From Ficedula albicollis (taxonomy: Eukaryota; Chordata; Aves; Passeriformes; Muscicapidae): a stretch of DNA of 64,000 nucleotides. The stretch lies in the NCBI RefSeq assembly GCF_000247815.1, contig NC_021674.1:78934889-78998888 (forward strand). Reading direction: 5' to 3'. Under the pieces are notes generated by a model that worked only from the letters and a program-made list of their open reading frames with translations, did not search any database and was not told the origin of the DNA. How positions within the stretch are numbered: position 1 is the stretch's first letter; every line of letters begins with the position of its first letter. The position numbers and the translations under genes were made by a program. Below, piece after piece: positions 12,140-25,039 of the stretch.

Positions 12140-14057
12140 ATTTTCATCCCCTTCTCTGTCTGTGTGCACGTGTAAATTTCAGTAAAAACAATAGTGGCTT
12201 GGCTAGCTATGAAAGCCTTAACAAACATTGCAGCAAATACTGCTGCAGCACTTGAATCACAGGCATCCCCTTAGATGTTGGGAAGCTGCTGTCACGCTGT
12301 AGTAGCAGTGGCTTGGCACACCCCTTGCAGGCAGAGCCCTGTTGTGCTGCTCACACACAGAGCCAAGGAGCTTGGGAGAGCTCCCAGCCTCTCCTGGAGG
12401 CAGAGGCAGTCACTGGGGTGGAGCAGTCCCTTCCAGGTCCAGTGCTGAACTCTGCTCCCCTGCCCTTGTTATAAAAATGCCATGTCAGCTTCTTCCACAA
12501 GCACTGTCCCTGTTTGTCAAACTTCCCTGCTTTGGCTTTCTCTGTTTGTTAAATCAGTCTCCTTGCAATCTCTTTTTGCTCCTGTCAGTGCAATTTTGTG
12601 TTTCTTTATTTGATTCCTCCATTACCCTACCAACAGCTGGGTGGCCAATCTCCATCACCCAAAGCTATGCTCTTTCTCCTGGAATTTGCCCTGCTGGTAT
12701 TAACCCAGTGCTTGCCCATGGCTGATTTATTTGCTGTAAAGGCAAATTGAACCCAAAGGAGATGTGCCTCCATGCAAATCAGTTTTCTTGTACAAGCACT
12801 GCCTGCAGGAATAGTCACTTCTGTATCATGCCCAAAGCACAAGCTTTGGGGTTTCTGCTTTGCCACAGACTGAAGATTAAGAAAGATTTGGAGCTTATGA
12901 GGTGAGCAGAGTCTTTTGTACTGTTGGCTCGCTTGGTCACTTTAGGGACCTTGAAAGCATTGCTTGCTTCAGTTGCATCCCCAAGGATTTCCTTACATCC
13001 AAGAGGACAGAGGATAAGGCATGTAGATGTGTTTTCTGGAACAAGGTGATAGTTATGTTTTACTTAAAAAATAATAGTTGTTCCATGGAAAAAGAGCTTT
13101 GGGGCCATTCTTGTATCTTTTCAGTTCTTCACAAATAGACATAATTCCAAGATATAAGTTTTATTGCTGTTTTCCTTGTGAGACAGAGTATTGCTCTCTG
13201 TCTTGATCAGTGATTAAAGCTGCAGTGAGACCCCTGAATTTCCAGTGATTCTGTACCATTTGTGTCACCATTGATAGGAAAGAAGAATAGCTTTTACAAA
13301 AACTATTTTTATTGCAGATGTGTAGACGTGAATTTATAGCTTCAATCATGCTTCCAAGAGAGCAGCTGTGAAAGTGAGATAGTTAGAAAGCTGGATGAAA
13401 GAGCTGGCAGGAGGAGTAAAACATGGCAGGGGGACTGCAGGAGGGGATAACACCTGGAAACATCTGTTGGGAGAAGTAAAGCTGGAGAAGGCAGGGAGCC
13501 ACTATGCCTCACCAATCCCTGACCAACTACTGGCTTCTTGCCTGCTTTTTGTTTTTGTTTTGTTTCAGCATTGCCTGGTGCATTTATCCCCACCCTTATT
13601 TGCAACAGACAATTTTTGTAAGGTTCGGAAGTGAGCGAGTGCTTTTTCCAGCTCCCTGGTCTCTGTGCCTGCTGGAACATCTGTACACACACACACACTT
13701 TTCCTGTCTAAAGATAGTTTGAGCTGGTGTGCCCAAAATACAGCTTCAGGCTTGGGTTTGTTGTTGTCTTAGTAAGCATAAAAGTATGTTCTAATATTAT
13801 GTCACTCCAGTTATGTGTTTCAGCAGCTGCAGTCTGTCTGTGTCCAGTTTTTTGGGAATGGCCTTGCTTCCTGGGATTTGTTTTTCCATAGCTGGAGCCC
13901 TGGGTTACTTAGTTTAACCAGGACTGCGCGTTGCACTCTTTCTGTGAGTACGATCATTCCTGCCCAGTAGGATAATTCCAGCAGGGTTTTCTGCTGGAAT
14001 GACATGACCTTCTTTGACTGACCTCGCACTCTGCCAGCACTGCTGTTTGAACATCAT

Positions 14058-14084
14058 CCCTTCCCACCCCCTTCCCCCTGTCCC
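14058..14084 (-). other. G-quadruplex / i-motif candidate
   Basis: The plus strand carries five C-runs of 3, 3, 5, 5 and 3 bases separated by loops of 2, 1, 2 and 3 bases. The minus strand therefore has five close G-runs, a strong quadruplex motif with one spare run. It is followed immediately by CTGCAG, but I see no exon next to it. Confidence 0.65.
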
Positions 14085-15880
14085 TGCAGGCCTTGCTGCA
14101 GTTGTGCAAAAAATCCTTTCTGCAGTGCCATCACTACGTTGAATAATTCTGCTTTTACTTCCCAGGTTTTCTGGCTTGACCTCTCCACTTCCCTCCATCC
14201 AACAAGGACGTAGTACCTAATCCCTTTTGTGGATCTGCGTGTTCCTGTGGTGTGCATTGAAAAAGTGGGATTTATTTATTGTAGACCTTTCCCTACTTTT
14301 ACTTACATTTTGTTATATTTAGTTTAATGCACTGTGAGTTGTGCTGTGGGGTCACAAAGCATAATCTTACCCTCCCATCATGAAGTCCCAGATAGGAGTC
14401 TGGGGTGGGAGCTTTGTGTATCCTGGAGAGCCAGGGAAAGGAAACTGCTAAATGGCAAGTTGTGTACCAGGCACACTTCAGGGTTGGCTGGTGCTCAGGA
14501 AGCTGATGAACACTGAGATTTCAGAGCAGGCTGCTGGGAAGGATAAAGAGGAGCAGAGAAGTGACCAGGATCAGCAAGTGTTTGATGTTCAGGTATCTGT
14601 AAATTGCTATCACAGTCCATGTATTTGTGTGGTGATGTTAATTTTTGCTGATAAAGGACAAACTACTCTAGACACTTTTATACATAATGCAAAAATGGGA
14701 CATAATGCAAAAAAAAGCTTTTATTCTGCCTATTGCTATAACTTAGGAAATGTGAAGTGGTCAAGTGAATTAATTGCATTGGTCATCTCAAATGAGTGCC
14801 TATAGAAAGGTTGTGTAGCTCATTTTCTGTCCTCTTTTTAAGGCTTGTTTTATGGAAAGGGAACTTTTGAAACTTGAAAGATTCTGATATTTTTGGTGGT
14901 ATTCCTCTGTCCTTGGAGCAGCGAAGGCAAGCTCTTGCTGCAGGAACCCAGCACACTTGAGCTGAAAGGAAGGTGAAGATGTCAGAGCTTCCTTAGCAGA
15001 GCAGGAGGGTGTCCCATCACAGCTGCTGGCTGGCTGGATCCAGAAGGACTCAAGGAACCATACAGCTGGCATTTTGCTTACGACTCTTAGTGTCTGCCAA
15101 AATCGGTTTAAAATAGCTGTTACTCAGTGAGCAATATTACAGATTTGTATTTGAGCTATTTGGACTTCTCACAAGGGTTGGAATACGAGATGCCAAACGG
15201 TGCAGCTTGCTGGTTTTTTAATACAGACTCTCACATTGTGAAGTTTTTGTCACAGAAATTTCTATTTCGAGCTCTGGGGTAGCGGGTGTTTGCTGTAAAG
15301 TGTGCTGTTGTTGCCGGGCTGAGTGTCTGCCCTCCGTTGGCATTTTGGTTGTCCTCATTTATGCTGCAGTGATGCCCAGAGTCAGGGCCCCGCTGTGCTG
15401 TGTGCTGGGTGACAGCAGGGTGACAGTCCCTGCCCCAGGAGCCAGTAGCCTGGGTCGCTGGCTTCAGATGGCCACTGCCACAAGCTGCTTGGGAGCATCA
15501 GCTGCCAGGCCAGTGCCTCCTTTGCCCAAGTCAGCAGATAGAAATGCACAGCTCGTTGTCAGTGACTATCCTTATGTATTTCAAAGCCTTATAAGCCCTG
15601 ACCTACAATCTGATCTCTGCCAACACCAGTTCCCACAGAGCACAGGACCACTGTGAAAACAAACTTAGAAATAGAGAGATGTATATTCTCCTTCACTCGT
15701 TCCATGGGAAATCTCTGTGCCATATTCTTCCTTGTGCTCTGTGTGCAGCATCACAGGGTGAAGTACAGGGAATGATGTCCATGGATTCAAGTGAGAGGTT
15801 GAGCTGTAATAGTGAAATGCTGGGAAATTTTTTCATATTGACAGTATGTCTCAGTCCAAGGCATGTGCTGGTTGGAAGGG

Positions 15881-15968
15881 AGTCATGGAATTGTTTAGGT
15901 TGGAAAAGACCTTTAAGATCATCGAGACCAACTTTTAACCCAGCACTGCCAAGTCCACCACTAAGTTG
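15881..15968 (-). mobile_element. CR1 LINE 3'-end fragment
   Basis: The plus strand reads as the reverse complement of a CR1 3' terminus: a degraded CATGGAATTG start, GTTTAGGTTGGAAAAGACC, AAGATCATCGAG, then CCAGCACTGCCAAGTCCACC. Only about 90 bp remain, so it is a very short 5'-truncated copy in the minus orientation. Confidence 0.88.
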
Positions 15969-18900
15969 GACAGAAAGGCACCGCTGGGTGCTATTAGTGT
16001 GTTTTATAGGAGGGTGTGAGGTGGTTTCTACAGCACACAGTCTCGAGCATTGGTGATTCAGTTGTGCCATTCCCACCTGGGAGGGGTCTGCAGTTCTTGG
16101 AGCTGGGGCAGATTCCAGCCTTACCTCCAGCTCCCCTCGCCAGGCAGCGTGTGTGCTGTGCGCAGCACCAGTGTGGGAACGAGCTGAAGGGAAACTTCAT
16201 TATGTTTGACAGTGCCTTTTTAGCTGAAGTACTGCCACGATTGGCATGACAGCAGTAATCCCAAAATTGGTTGATTGCCGAGAGAACCTGTGAAGATAGA
16301 CATGAGGGATAAAAGGAATTAAATGCTTAATTAATAGGTTTATACTTCCTGTTTCTTGAAGCATGACTATTTTGCCCCTCTCATGTTTTGTTTGCTTTAA
16401 GGTGCCATATGTTCCACTTGAAGCTGTATAGAAATTTGCTAAAGAAACTTGCACATCAGGGTTAAGAGAGTTCTTAACTGGGTGATCTGCTGCTTGAATA
16501 TTGGACTTTTGAAATAATAAAATGTTTCGAGCTACCTACACAAAAGGATTATTTGGCCAATATTTTGTACACTAATGATAGCACCCATACAACTGTGTAG
16601 TTACTCTTGATCCTAAGGGAATAAAGCTTCAGCTTCTCACAGCAGTTCTCTCCTGTTTTCGTGTGTTTCTGATAACATTTTTCATTAGAATTCTGGTTGC
16701 GAATATCAGCATTTCTTTGGTGTCTCCTTCTGTTAGTTCCTTGCTTCCCACATGCTGTTCTATGTGAAAGTCTTTGTGAATTGCTTAAAGGAGCAAAATC
16801 CTTCATGGAAATGGAGATGCTAACATGTATGACAGTCCTTATCCATCCAAAAATGGCAGCAGTTGACTTGTAGTTTTTCATATAAGCTGTTTTTTCGCTC
16901 AGAAAAGTTTTCACTTAGAGAAGGTAGCTATTAATTACTTATCTATCCATGTTTCAATATGCCACCATCTCGTTAAATAGCTCCCTTGTCTATTTCTTTC
17001 TGAAACTATAAAGCACTCTTTTCTGCAGAACAAGCTCAATGACATCTTGACACTTCCCTAATGTTTTCAAATCCTGGTGGGTTTGAGTGAATTACTGGAT
17101 TTATTTGAACTTCAGATTCAGGGCTTGTAAATATGCACAGATGAAAGCTAAAAAGGTTGACAAGAATGCATTTGCAGTTGCAAGTGCTAGGTTTGGCATA
17201 GTTATCTTTGGCAGCATGAACCTAATCAAGTCCAGGAACTCGAGTGATCATAAATCTGTTGTGATGGTGATAGTTGTCTTGTATTACGGTAGTCAGTACT
17301 ACCTCCTCTATTATTAGATTGGACCCTGGGGAAATGCAAAGGAAAGTGTGAGTCTCACCCACGATGTTTTGGTACTAAGCAAGCCAAGCACTTGGAGAAG
17401 ATCCTTATCTATGCTTAGCAGATGGGAGGGTGAGGTGAGCCTGAGACCAAGATGCTGCAGAAGTCTCATCTTCCAAATGTTAGTCCAGAGCCTTAACGTG
17501 GCATGGCTCTGCTTTCACGGGTTGATGCATGGCTCTCCATTTCCAAAACAGCAGTGCTGCTACCCACCAGAGACCTGGGAAGAGGAGTCCACCCAAGCAA
17601 TGGAGCTTTCAGGGCACGGCATTGTTAAGGATGATTTCAGGAGCTGACTTCTAGTATTTCAGTATTTGAAAGATCTGTGAAACCCTTCACCATGGTTGTA
17701 TTTTGATGAAAGAATTTGGATAGTGACATTATGTGCATGTAGGTTGTCATTTAGCAGAGAGGGGAAGTGGGTGACGTGTCTTTTGCTACTACTTCTGCCC
17801 CTTCACTTTCTGAGAAGAATGCTTTTCAGTTGAAGGGCTCCTGGCATACCAGCATCTCCTGGTGAGTGCTAGTTAGCTCTCTCTCTGCAGGGAATGATTG
17901 GATTGGTAGGTGTCTAGATCATAAGTTTCACCAACTCATCTTGTTTTCTGTTAATAACTTTATGTTTTAATCCTGTAAGTGTATTGTGCCGTGCATCTGT
18001 CTATTTGGGGAGCTAATCCTGTAGTGGTAGGCATCTATTTCAGGAGCAGCCCAGACAAAGCACAGCCTATTTGAGTGCTGGCCTCCCTTATTGTGTGTAG
18101 TGGGTTAAATCGCTGGTATTAGTGTAGTGTAGGAGTTCAAAAAGGAAAGACGTTATTTGCAGCGTCAACTCATTAAAAATACTCTGTACAGATTTTTCCA
18201 AAAGAATAAGCAACCCAAGCACACTGGGCCCCATGCCAGGGTATGTAATAGCCTTGCACAGCACCAGTTGAAGCTCCAAGTTGGATAAAAGGCAGCTTTT
18301 TCTGGGTTTGTTGAGTATTCCTTTAAAAAAAATAAAAAAGGTCTGTGTACAGAAGTAGCAAATTAATTCAGTCCTATCAGAAAGTAGGTCAGTGACTGAC
18401 CTCCCGATAGCATGAGGCAGCAGTTTCAAGCAGAAGTGACAGCTCAGCAGCATGGACCCTCCATGTCTCCAGGAAACTTGTTTTGACAAATGTAAACACA
18501 TTATATCCTGTATTCCTCTCGCTTATTTATTTTTTTTTGCTGCTGCATTAAAAACCACAAGCTGTCACTCTCCATCCCCTTTCTTCACCCTTTCTGGTCC
18601 CCAAAGGGAATTGCCTTGTATCATAGCTAATAATTTTTGCAGGGCTGCATAATGAGTAAGGCATTCCAGCAGGGTTGGTGGTTTTTTATGACACACAAAG
18701 TTGGGCACTGTAAACCAGACTTGACTAAAATCCAAACCAAAGTCTTTCCAATGGTGAGGGAAGTCAGTGGGAAGACAGGAACTGGATTAATTTAGGATCC
18801 TTCTGTAGTAATTTTGCTTTTCTTTGTGCTGAATGAAATTTTTGCATATTCAATGCCTCCTCAATGTTTACGTTGCCAGTGTTGGTGTCCTCATTGCTGA

Positions 18901-20088
18901 ACAGACAGAATTTCACTGCACTGCAGCCCAGCAACTCCTGAAACTGGGATGCTTTTGTAATTTTGGGTGAAGTAGCAAAGTGTAAATGGGGTTGTGGCTC
19001 CTTGAATATCCCATAAAGAATAATTGCCTCAGAAGACATGGGAATATGTTCATCTTTTCATTGTGTTGTCACTATCAGCAGGTATTAAAGGTGGAGTGTA
19101 CACTGCTAGTTAACTGCTTTGACTTGTACCTTTCCTGCAGTGATTTCTCCTGTGGAAATCACTTTGGATCAAAGGGTTGCACAAGGTTTTTAGCTGTCTC
19201 CTTCTCCTGGCTGGTAACCAGGTTGCACAGACAAGATACTGCTGTGTGGAATATGTAGAGGAGGATTTCAGACTGTATTAGCCAACATAGCTCAGTTTAA
19301 GCCATTTTGCTAAAGAGCTCATAAAACTTGGCATGATTTTCTTCATTACCTAGTTACCTTTCTGGCCTGAGGTGGCTCAAAAATATCCAGAGAATCCTAT
19401 GGATATTTTATGGGTGATGTACAAAGAATGATTTTTGCCATGTGATAGATAAACCTTCAGAGCCTTTTAGCTGTACGTTGCCATTTAACTGAATTTTTAA
19501 GTTCATTTGCTTAGAAGTAGTACAGTACAGTAAAACTTGGATGATATTGTCTCACCTAGAAGTAAGGATTTGATTTGGGAGGATGGGAATATATTTGTTA
19601 AAAATAAAATGCTTCTGGCTTTATTAAATGTTTGATCTCAATAGATACAAATCAAGCAAGAAGTCAGATGGATTTATATAACAAAACTGGCTATGAGAAG
19701 CTGGGGAAGAAGTCCTGTTTCAGTGAATTACATGTTTTTGTGCTATAGATAATGTTGGCATTGATTGTTACATACCATGCAATGGATGTCATGCTACGAA
19801 AATAGTGAAAAATATACTAGTGTATGCAATTTTAAAAAAAAGGCAAAGGAGAGGAGTGTCCATGTACATGTGTGTGAGTACACTTGTAAAGGGGGTGGGC
19901 AGGCAGTTCCCAACCTGCCTCCTGAGGGATCTTTGCATGACACAGATGCTGGCTTTCAAGTCATTACACTCTCCACAGGTCCACCAAGTTCCCTATGCTT
20001 GAAAGGGCTGGAAGTACAAGGTGTGCTCCAGGTAAAGACAAAGATCTAATACTTTTTCCTAGTGTTTCATGCTTGCAGAGATACTGCT
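15969..20088. other. unique non-coding sequence
   Basis: No gene or interspersed repeat is recognised. The longest open frames are 137 codons (18088-18501, minus) and 121 codons (16549-16914, minus), without recognisable domains. A perfect 9-bp hairpin (19139-19147 with 19155-19163, loop of 7) is present; it is too short for a microRNA precursor. Confidence 0.45.
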
Positions 20089-20304
20089 TCCCTTTGCTCC
20101 CTCCTGCACTGCAGATAGAGAACCAGGAAGGAAACACCATCTTTAGACTTCTAAGATTGAGTCCAGCCTTTAACCCAGGACTGCCAAGTCCACCCCTCCC
20201 TTTGCTCCCTCCTGCACTGCAGATAGAGAATCAGGAAGGAAACACCATCTTTAGACTTCTAAGATTGAGTCCAGCCTTTAACCCAGGACTGCCAAGTCCA
20301 CCCC
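20089..20304. repeat. tandem duplication, two 108-bp units
   Basis: Copies 20089-20196 and 20197-20304 differ at one base (GAGAACC versus GAGAATC). Each unit ends in about 50 bp of CR1 3' sequence (AAGATTGAGTCCAGCC and CTGCCAAGTCCACC), so the duplication happened after the CR1 insertion and included its end. Near identity implies it is young, or that an assembly duplicated it. Confidence 0.95.
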
Positions 20305-20372
20305 AAAACCATGTCTCTAGGTGCCATATCTACACATATTTAAAGACCTCCACTATTCCAGTACTGGAATCC
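20253..20372 (-). mobile_element. CR1 LINE 3'-end fragment, partly duplicated
   Basis: Downstream of the second 108-bp unit the CR1 sequence continues with CCATGTCTCTAGGTGCC and TTTAAAGACCTCCACTATTC, standard internal CR1 3'-region wording in reverse complement. The matching segment of the first unit (about 20145-20196) is a copy of its 3' part. The CR1 is on the minus strand. Confidence 0.8.
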
Positions 20373-22544
20373 TTTTAGTTCAAGGCAGTTTGAGCATCTC
20401 TTAAGGTTTAAGAACTGGAAGCACTTTTAAAGTGCCCACACTCACACGAGTGGAGAGCTGGGAGGTTTCCTCCCACCCCCAAATGCTCAAAGGAGGTCCT
20501 GCCAGGTTGGCCAGTTAAGCTGCTTCCCCATTGCTCGTGGGTGGCAGAGCTCTGTGTAACAGAGGTGACGTGGTGACCTTTGCAGTGAAGTGAAGACAGG
20601 CATAGAACAGAGACAGGAAGATTGCTCATGGTGTAGGCAGTCACTGGTATCACTTGCCTTTGGGCTAGTGTCCTGTCTTGTTGGGAAAGCAGTTCCCTTG
20701 GAATTAGAAAGCTGAAATCCTCCTTTTTGTTTTTGAATTTCTACCCATGGGAGTTTCACAGTCTGCATCCCATACAAGCTGTCACTAACGGTGCATATTT
20801 GGTATATATATTCAATACATGAATTTACCCCTTCAGCTGTGTGTATGCATCATCAAGGAGCAGGACACCTTCATATGTTCCCTTTTGCTTTCTTCTGATG
20901 CCCTGCACACAGCAGTTTTGAGGGAGCTGCAGGATCAGCCAAGATCCTGTGCCATCCTCCCGATGATGAAGCTGGAGGGCAGAGCAGCGAGGCGTGATGC
21001 AGAGATGCCATGGGAGATCCTGGGTCTGCATTTCCCCAGTGCTGAGCCTTCCTACACTGGCCCTGTGTTGGGTAGAGCAAGCTCAAACTCACACAAGGGA
21101 CTTGGCAAGAACTGCTCTTCTTCTTGGGGGTTTCTTCACACTCACAAGTCGGATCCCAGAAACAAACAAACAAAACCAAACAAAAAATGCTTCAGAAAAA
21201 CCCACGTCCCACCTTTTCCCTCATAGTATTCTTAATTAGATTAGTGGCTTGAATATCTTGGGATTTTTCCATCCCAAAGTAGGAACTCATGGAATTTGTT
21301 TGTTCCCTTCTATACAGCAAAGGAAAATGTACAGGAGAAATCAATGTTGGCAGTTGAGATAACTTACAGTAAAACTTATGATTTTATTAGTTTTCATCCA
21401 AGGTGAAGGATACAGGAGAAATCAATGTTGGCAGTTGAGATAGCTTACAGTAAAACTTAAGATTTTATTAGTTTTCATCCAAGGTGAAGGAGAATCGTTT
21501 TTAGCTTCTAGATAACTCATCAGCTGACGTTTTTGACTTAATAGTTGAATTATCTTTATTTCAACACTGTTGACTCTTGGACTGAATCCAGTGAAATAAC
21601 GCATTTAATGTGATGCGCTGAAAATATTTATAAATTTTTGTTACTTGGGGGAGGAAGGTAGGAGTTGCCACTTTAATGCTTTTCTGAATGTACAGTGACC
21701 TACGCTGGTTAAGCATGGATGAATTCATTTCAGTCAACAGCACAAGGCAATGTCCACCCTGACTATAACAGTGTAAATGTCCTTGCTTTCCTTAGATCTG
21801 AGAGTATGTCATCTACCAGAGTAACATCTCAGATGGTGAAGAAATTCTATACAGGGTGTGTGAAGTGGGAGCAAGTGGAGAGTTTGTATGAAATTTTATC
21901 CTTCCTTAATGCTTTGCAGGAACTCTTTTTAGTTGAAATAACATACTGTGAATTTTGTAGAGAAATTAGGTGGATTGTTCATCAGGCATAGAACAGGTTC
22001 TACCAAGGTAAAATGTTGCCTCTCAGGACTTTGGAACCACCCAAAGCATCTCTACTTTGTGCAAGTGTTAAGGGAGTAAAAAAGAGAAATTTAATTCCTT
22101 GTATTGCCAAGCTGATTTCCTGAATGAATTTACTCTGCATTCTTGTGTGGTCTGTGCTCAGAGATTTGGTGATCTTAGAGAGAGCTACTGGAGCACTGGG
22201 TGTCCAGGTCACTGGTGCACAGTGTGGAGCAGTGGCTTTCAAGGGCGCCTCACAAAGCCCACTTGGCAGGTGCTGTGAGTGCTCAGTTTGCTTGGCTTTG
22301 TTTCTTTCCCTGCATTTAGGCTAGTTTGGGGTTAATGTTTCAAGTTTGCATCACCACTGAAACACTGCTCACCACAGGTGGCAACAACTTTGTGTCCATC
22401 ACTGATTCCAGAGTGTAAACCAGACAGATTATTTGTGCTGCCCTGAAGAAGAAGAGAAGGAGTTAAAATTTAAGAGCTGCCACTGGTGGAGCATAGGGTA
22501 ACATCTACTATCTTCCGTACATGGAAATCAATTTGGACCTTGTC
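20373..22544. other. unique non-coding sequence with small repeats
   Basis: No gene is recognised. The longest open frame is 135 codons (20819-21226, plus) and lacks family similarity. A short AAAC-rich run lies at 21160-21188. The 81-bp tandem duplication at 21330-21491 is listed separately. Confidence 0.45.
21330..21491. repeat. tandem duplication, two 81-bp units
   Basis: Copies begin with TACAGGAGAAATCAATG at 21330 and again at 21411. They differ at two positions (GATAACTT versus GATAGCTT; CTTATGAT versus CTTAAGAT). It is a single-step local duplication of unique sequence. Confidence 0.93.
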
Positions 22545-23824
22545 TGATGAATGCCACTGCTGGAGTTCTGTCTTTTCCCTATAGAGCTACATATGAAGAA
22601 ATAAATGCGTTCACTTAAGATAACATCGTGTGACAGCTGAGAACAATCAAAACTCTTTACTTGTAGCTGTATTTTTTCCCTTCCTTGATACAGCAGGAGA
22701 GTGGTGTCAGCAGCTCTAAGGAGTTGATACAGGCTATGTGGCACTGCTGTGATCTTATCTAGAACAAGTATCCTGCAAGGTTATTTATTTTACTGCCTTT
22801 TCTTCTAGTTTTGCACAACACACAGATCTTGGGAGTTTGGAAAGGATTTTTTTTTTCTTACTAGAGTCTTTTTGGCAATAAACACATGCCTAACTGTAAG
22901 AGAAAAAACTTTCACAACCAAGCTTGTTTTGTGAAGCCCAAACATTTGTGAAGCTTACAAACCCTCAAACTTTGCATAATGTGCCCATCCCTGGTCTCAA
23001 ACATGAAGTGGCAGAAGAGGGAAGTGTTACTTTTTTTAACCAACAACTTATGACTGTGTCAACACATGACAATTTGTCAAAGCTTGCTGTAGCGGTACTG
23101 TAAATTAATTTTTAGCATCACTTGTGAATGGTAAACACTTTGTGCAGTGTGAACAGCTCCTAGTACAGTGTGAGTTGTCAGCAGTGATGAATGCCACTGC
23201 TGGAGTTCTGTCTTTTCCCTATAGAGCTACATATGAAGAAATAAATGCGTTCACTTAAGATAACATCGTGTGACAGCTGAGAACAATCAAAACTCTTTAC
23301 TTGTAGCTGTATTTTTTCCCTTCCTTGATACAGCAGGAGAGTGGTGTCAGCAGCTCTAAGGAGTTGATACAGGCTATGTGGCACTGCTGTGATCTTATCT
23401 AGAACAAGTATCCTGCAAGGTTATTTATTTTACTGCCTTTTCTTCTAGTTTTGCACAACACACAGATCTTGGGAGTTTGGAAAGGATTTTTTTTTTCTTA
23501 CTAGAGTCTTTTTGGCAATAAACACATGCCTAACTGTAAGAGAAAAAACTTTCACAACCAAGCTTGTTTTGTGAAGCCCAAACATTTGTGAAGCTTACAA
23601 ACCCTCAAACTTTGCATAATGTGCCCATCCCTGGTCTCAAACATGAAGTGGCAGAAGAGGGAAGTGTTACTTTTTTTAACCAACAACTTATGACTGTGTC
23701 AACACATGACAATTTGTCAAAGCTTGCTGTAGCGGTACTGTAAATTAATTTTTAGCATCACTTGTGAATGGTAAACACTTTGTGCAGTGTGAACAGCTCC
23801 TAGTACAGTGTGAGTTGTCAGCAG
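22545..23824. repeat. perfect tandem duplication, two 640-bp units
   Basis: Positions 22545-23184 and 23185-23824 read identically over their whole length by direct comparison. The unit is unique-looking sequence with a T-run and no recognised transposon. The junction joins TCAGCAG to TGATGAATG with no long microhomology. Either the duplication is very recent or the assembler placed two haplotypes or reads in tandem. Nearly identical minus-strand open frames in each copy (22508-22744 and 23178-23384) are a by-product of the duplication. Confidence 0.97.
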
Positions 23825-24934
23825 CTTGTGAGCTACCCCTAAAAAAAAAAAAAAAGAGCACGGAGGGAAGGATGCAAGCTCGTTTACTAGCACTAAATGG
23901 ATCTGAGTCTGCAAAAATTCAACATGTGGTGGTACGTCAACTCAACCTTGAAACCTTGATTTTTCCATTAATAATAATCACCTGCAAGGCTGGGAAATCA
24001 CAACTTTCCATTCTGTGCCCCAAGCAGTGCCTGATAACAAGCAGCTTTCTCAGGCTCGTGACTTGGTGAAGTAGAGCCCTCTCTTTGCTCTTGGGTTTTG
24101 CCTTTGCTTACTTGCTTTAAAAGGAGAACATCCTGCAAATATGAGTACTCTCTTTTGCTGAGAAGTCTCAAATCAACCACGTAAAATGCCTGGAAAAACA
24201 TTAATATGGCAGCTCAAAGAGAAATGGTGGGGACTGAGTGCTCTCTCCTCCTCACCTGTCCCATTCCTGTTTCTCCCTGCCTATCCCAGCTGCTGTGGTG
24301 AGCTGGCAGTCATGGTTCATACCAGAGGAGTTGACATGATGGAAGAAAATTGATTTGGTGCAAAAAGACAGGGAATATGTATTGTAGAAAATAACTTTTC
24401 AGATGCAAACGTATTTTAACCTGTCACTTTAGCAGAACAAGCAGTAATAACCTCCCAACCTAACAATGACTGTTAAGCTGAATGTTAATTCGCTCAGTCG
24501 TTGAATTGCTAACATGTCTACAATTTACAAGTGAACACCCACTCAAGAGAGAGAAAAATAGAAGTTGGTGCCTGGAATTCCTGGCCTTACTGAAATCACC
24601 TACATTTTTTGGCACTAATTCATCTTGCATTTCCTGCAAATGTTTTAAGTAGAACTAGATGAGAAAAACAGCTGGGCACGTTTGTTTGCCGCTTTGATGC
24701 GCTCAGTGCGGGGTTTTTTTCTCAGGCACAGTTTCTCTTGGCTTATACACCATGGGGTGGCTTTGGCTGCACCTTGGGGTTTCTTTTTGTGAGCAGGCAG
24801 CACATGTGAAGCTTGGCACGAGAACTACTGAGACCTGCTAAAGCTAGTTTTAACCTGGTGATAGTTTTAAAAGGAAAGATGACTTTATTTGTGTATTTGC
24901 TCATAAAGAATTTTGTTTATATTTCCTTTTCCAG

Positions 24935-25039
24935 ATACAACTGTAAGCACTGCCTGTATGAAAGAGCTGAGCCACACCATCCAGTAAACTGTCTAGAGCA
25001 GCAGTTGGCTTGCTTGGGAATCGCTTCCAGGACTGTGTT
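24935..25039 (+). other. candidate exon with good splice sites (unproven)
   Basis: A pyrimidine-rich acceptor (ATATTTCCTTTTCCAG, ending 24934) precedes a 105-bp segment followed by the consensus donor GTAAGT at 25040. The length is a multiple of three with matching phase at both ends, and only one of three frames is open. That frame gives a peptide beginning YNCKHC with four Cys and several His residues in 35 aa. I do not recognise the peptide. It could be a real alternative or lncRNA exon, a cryptic exon, or chance. Confidence 0.22.

Larger units (their letters stand above)
10441..15880. other. unique non-coding sequence
   Basis: No gene is recognised. The longest open frames are 127 codons (12342-12725, plus), 118 codons (13342-13698, minus) and 118 codons (15300-15656, plus), all overlapping other-frame ORFs and without family similarity. 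The stretch contains short TTTTG and CA runs (13545-13563, 13684-13697), a double hairpin (12108-12139) and a minus-strand quadruplex motif (14058-14084), listed separately. Confidence 0.45.

Noticed and set aside
19139..19163. microRNA hairpin
   Set aside because: The stem is 9 bp with a 7-base loop, far too short for a miRNA precursor.
21160..21188. Transposon poly-A tail
   Set aside because: It is an AAAC-type simple run with no element upstream that I recognise.
22508..23384. Two near-identical 68-78 codon minus frames as a duplicated gene pair
   Set aside because: They are simply the same random frame carried by the 640-bp duplication.
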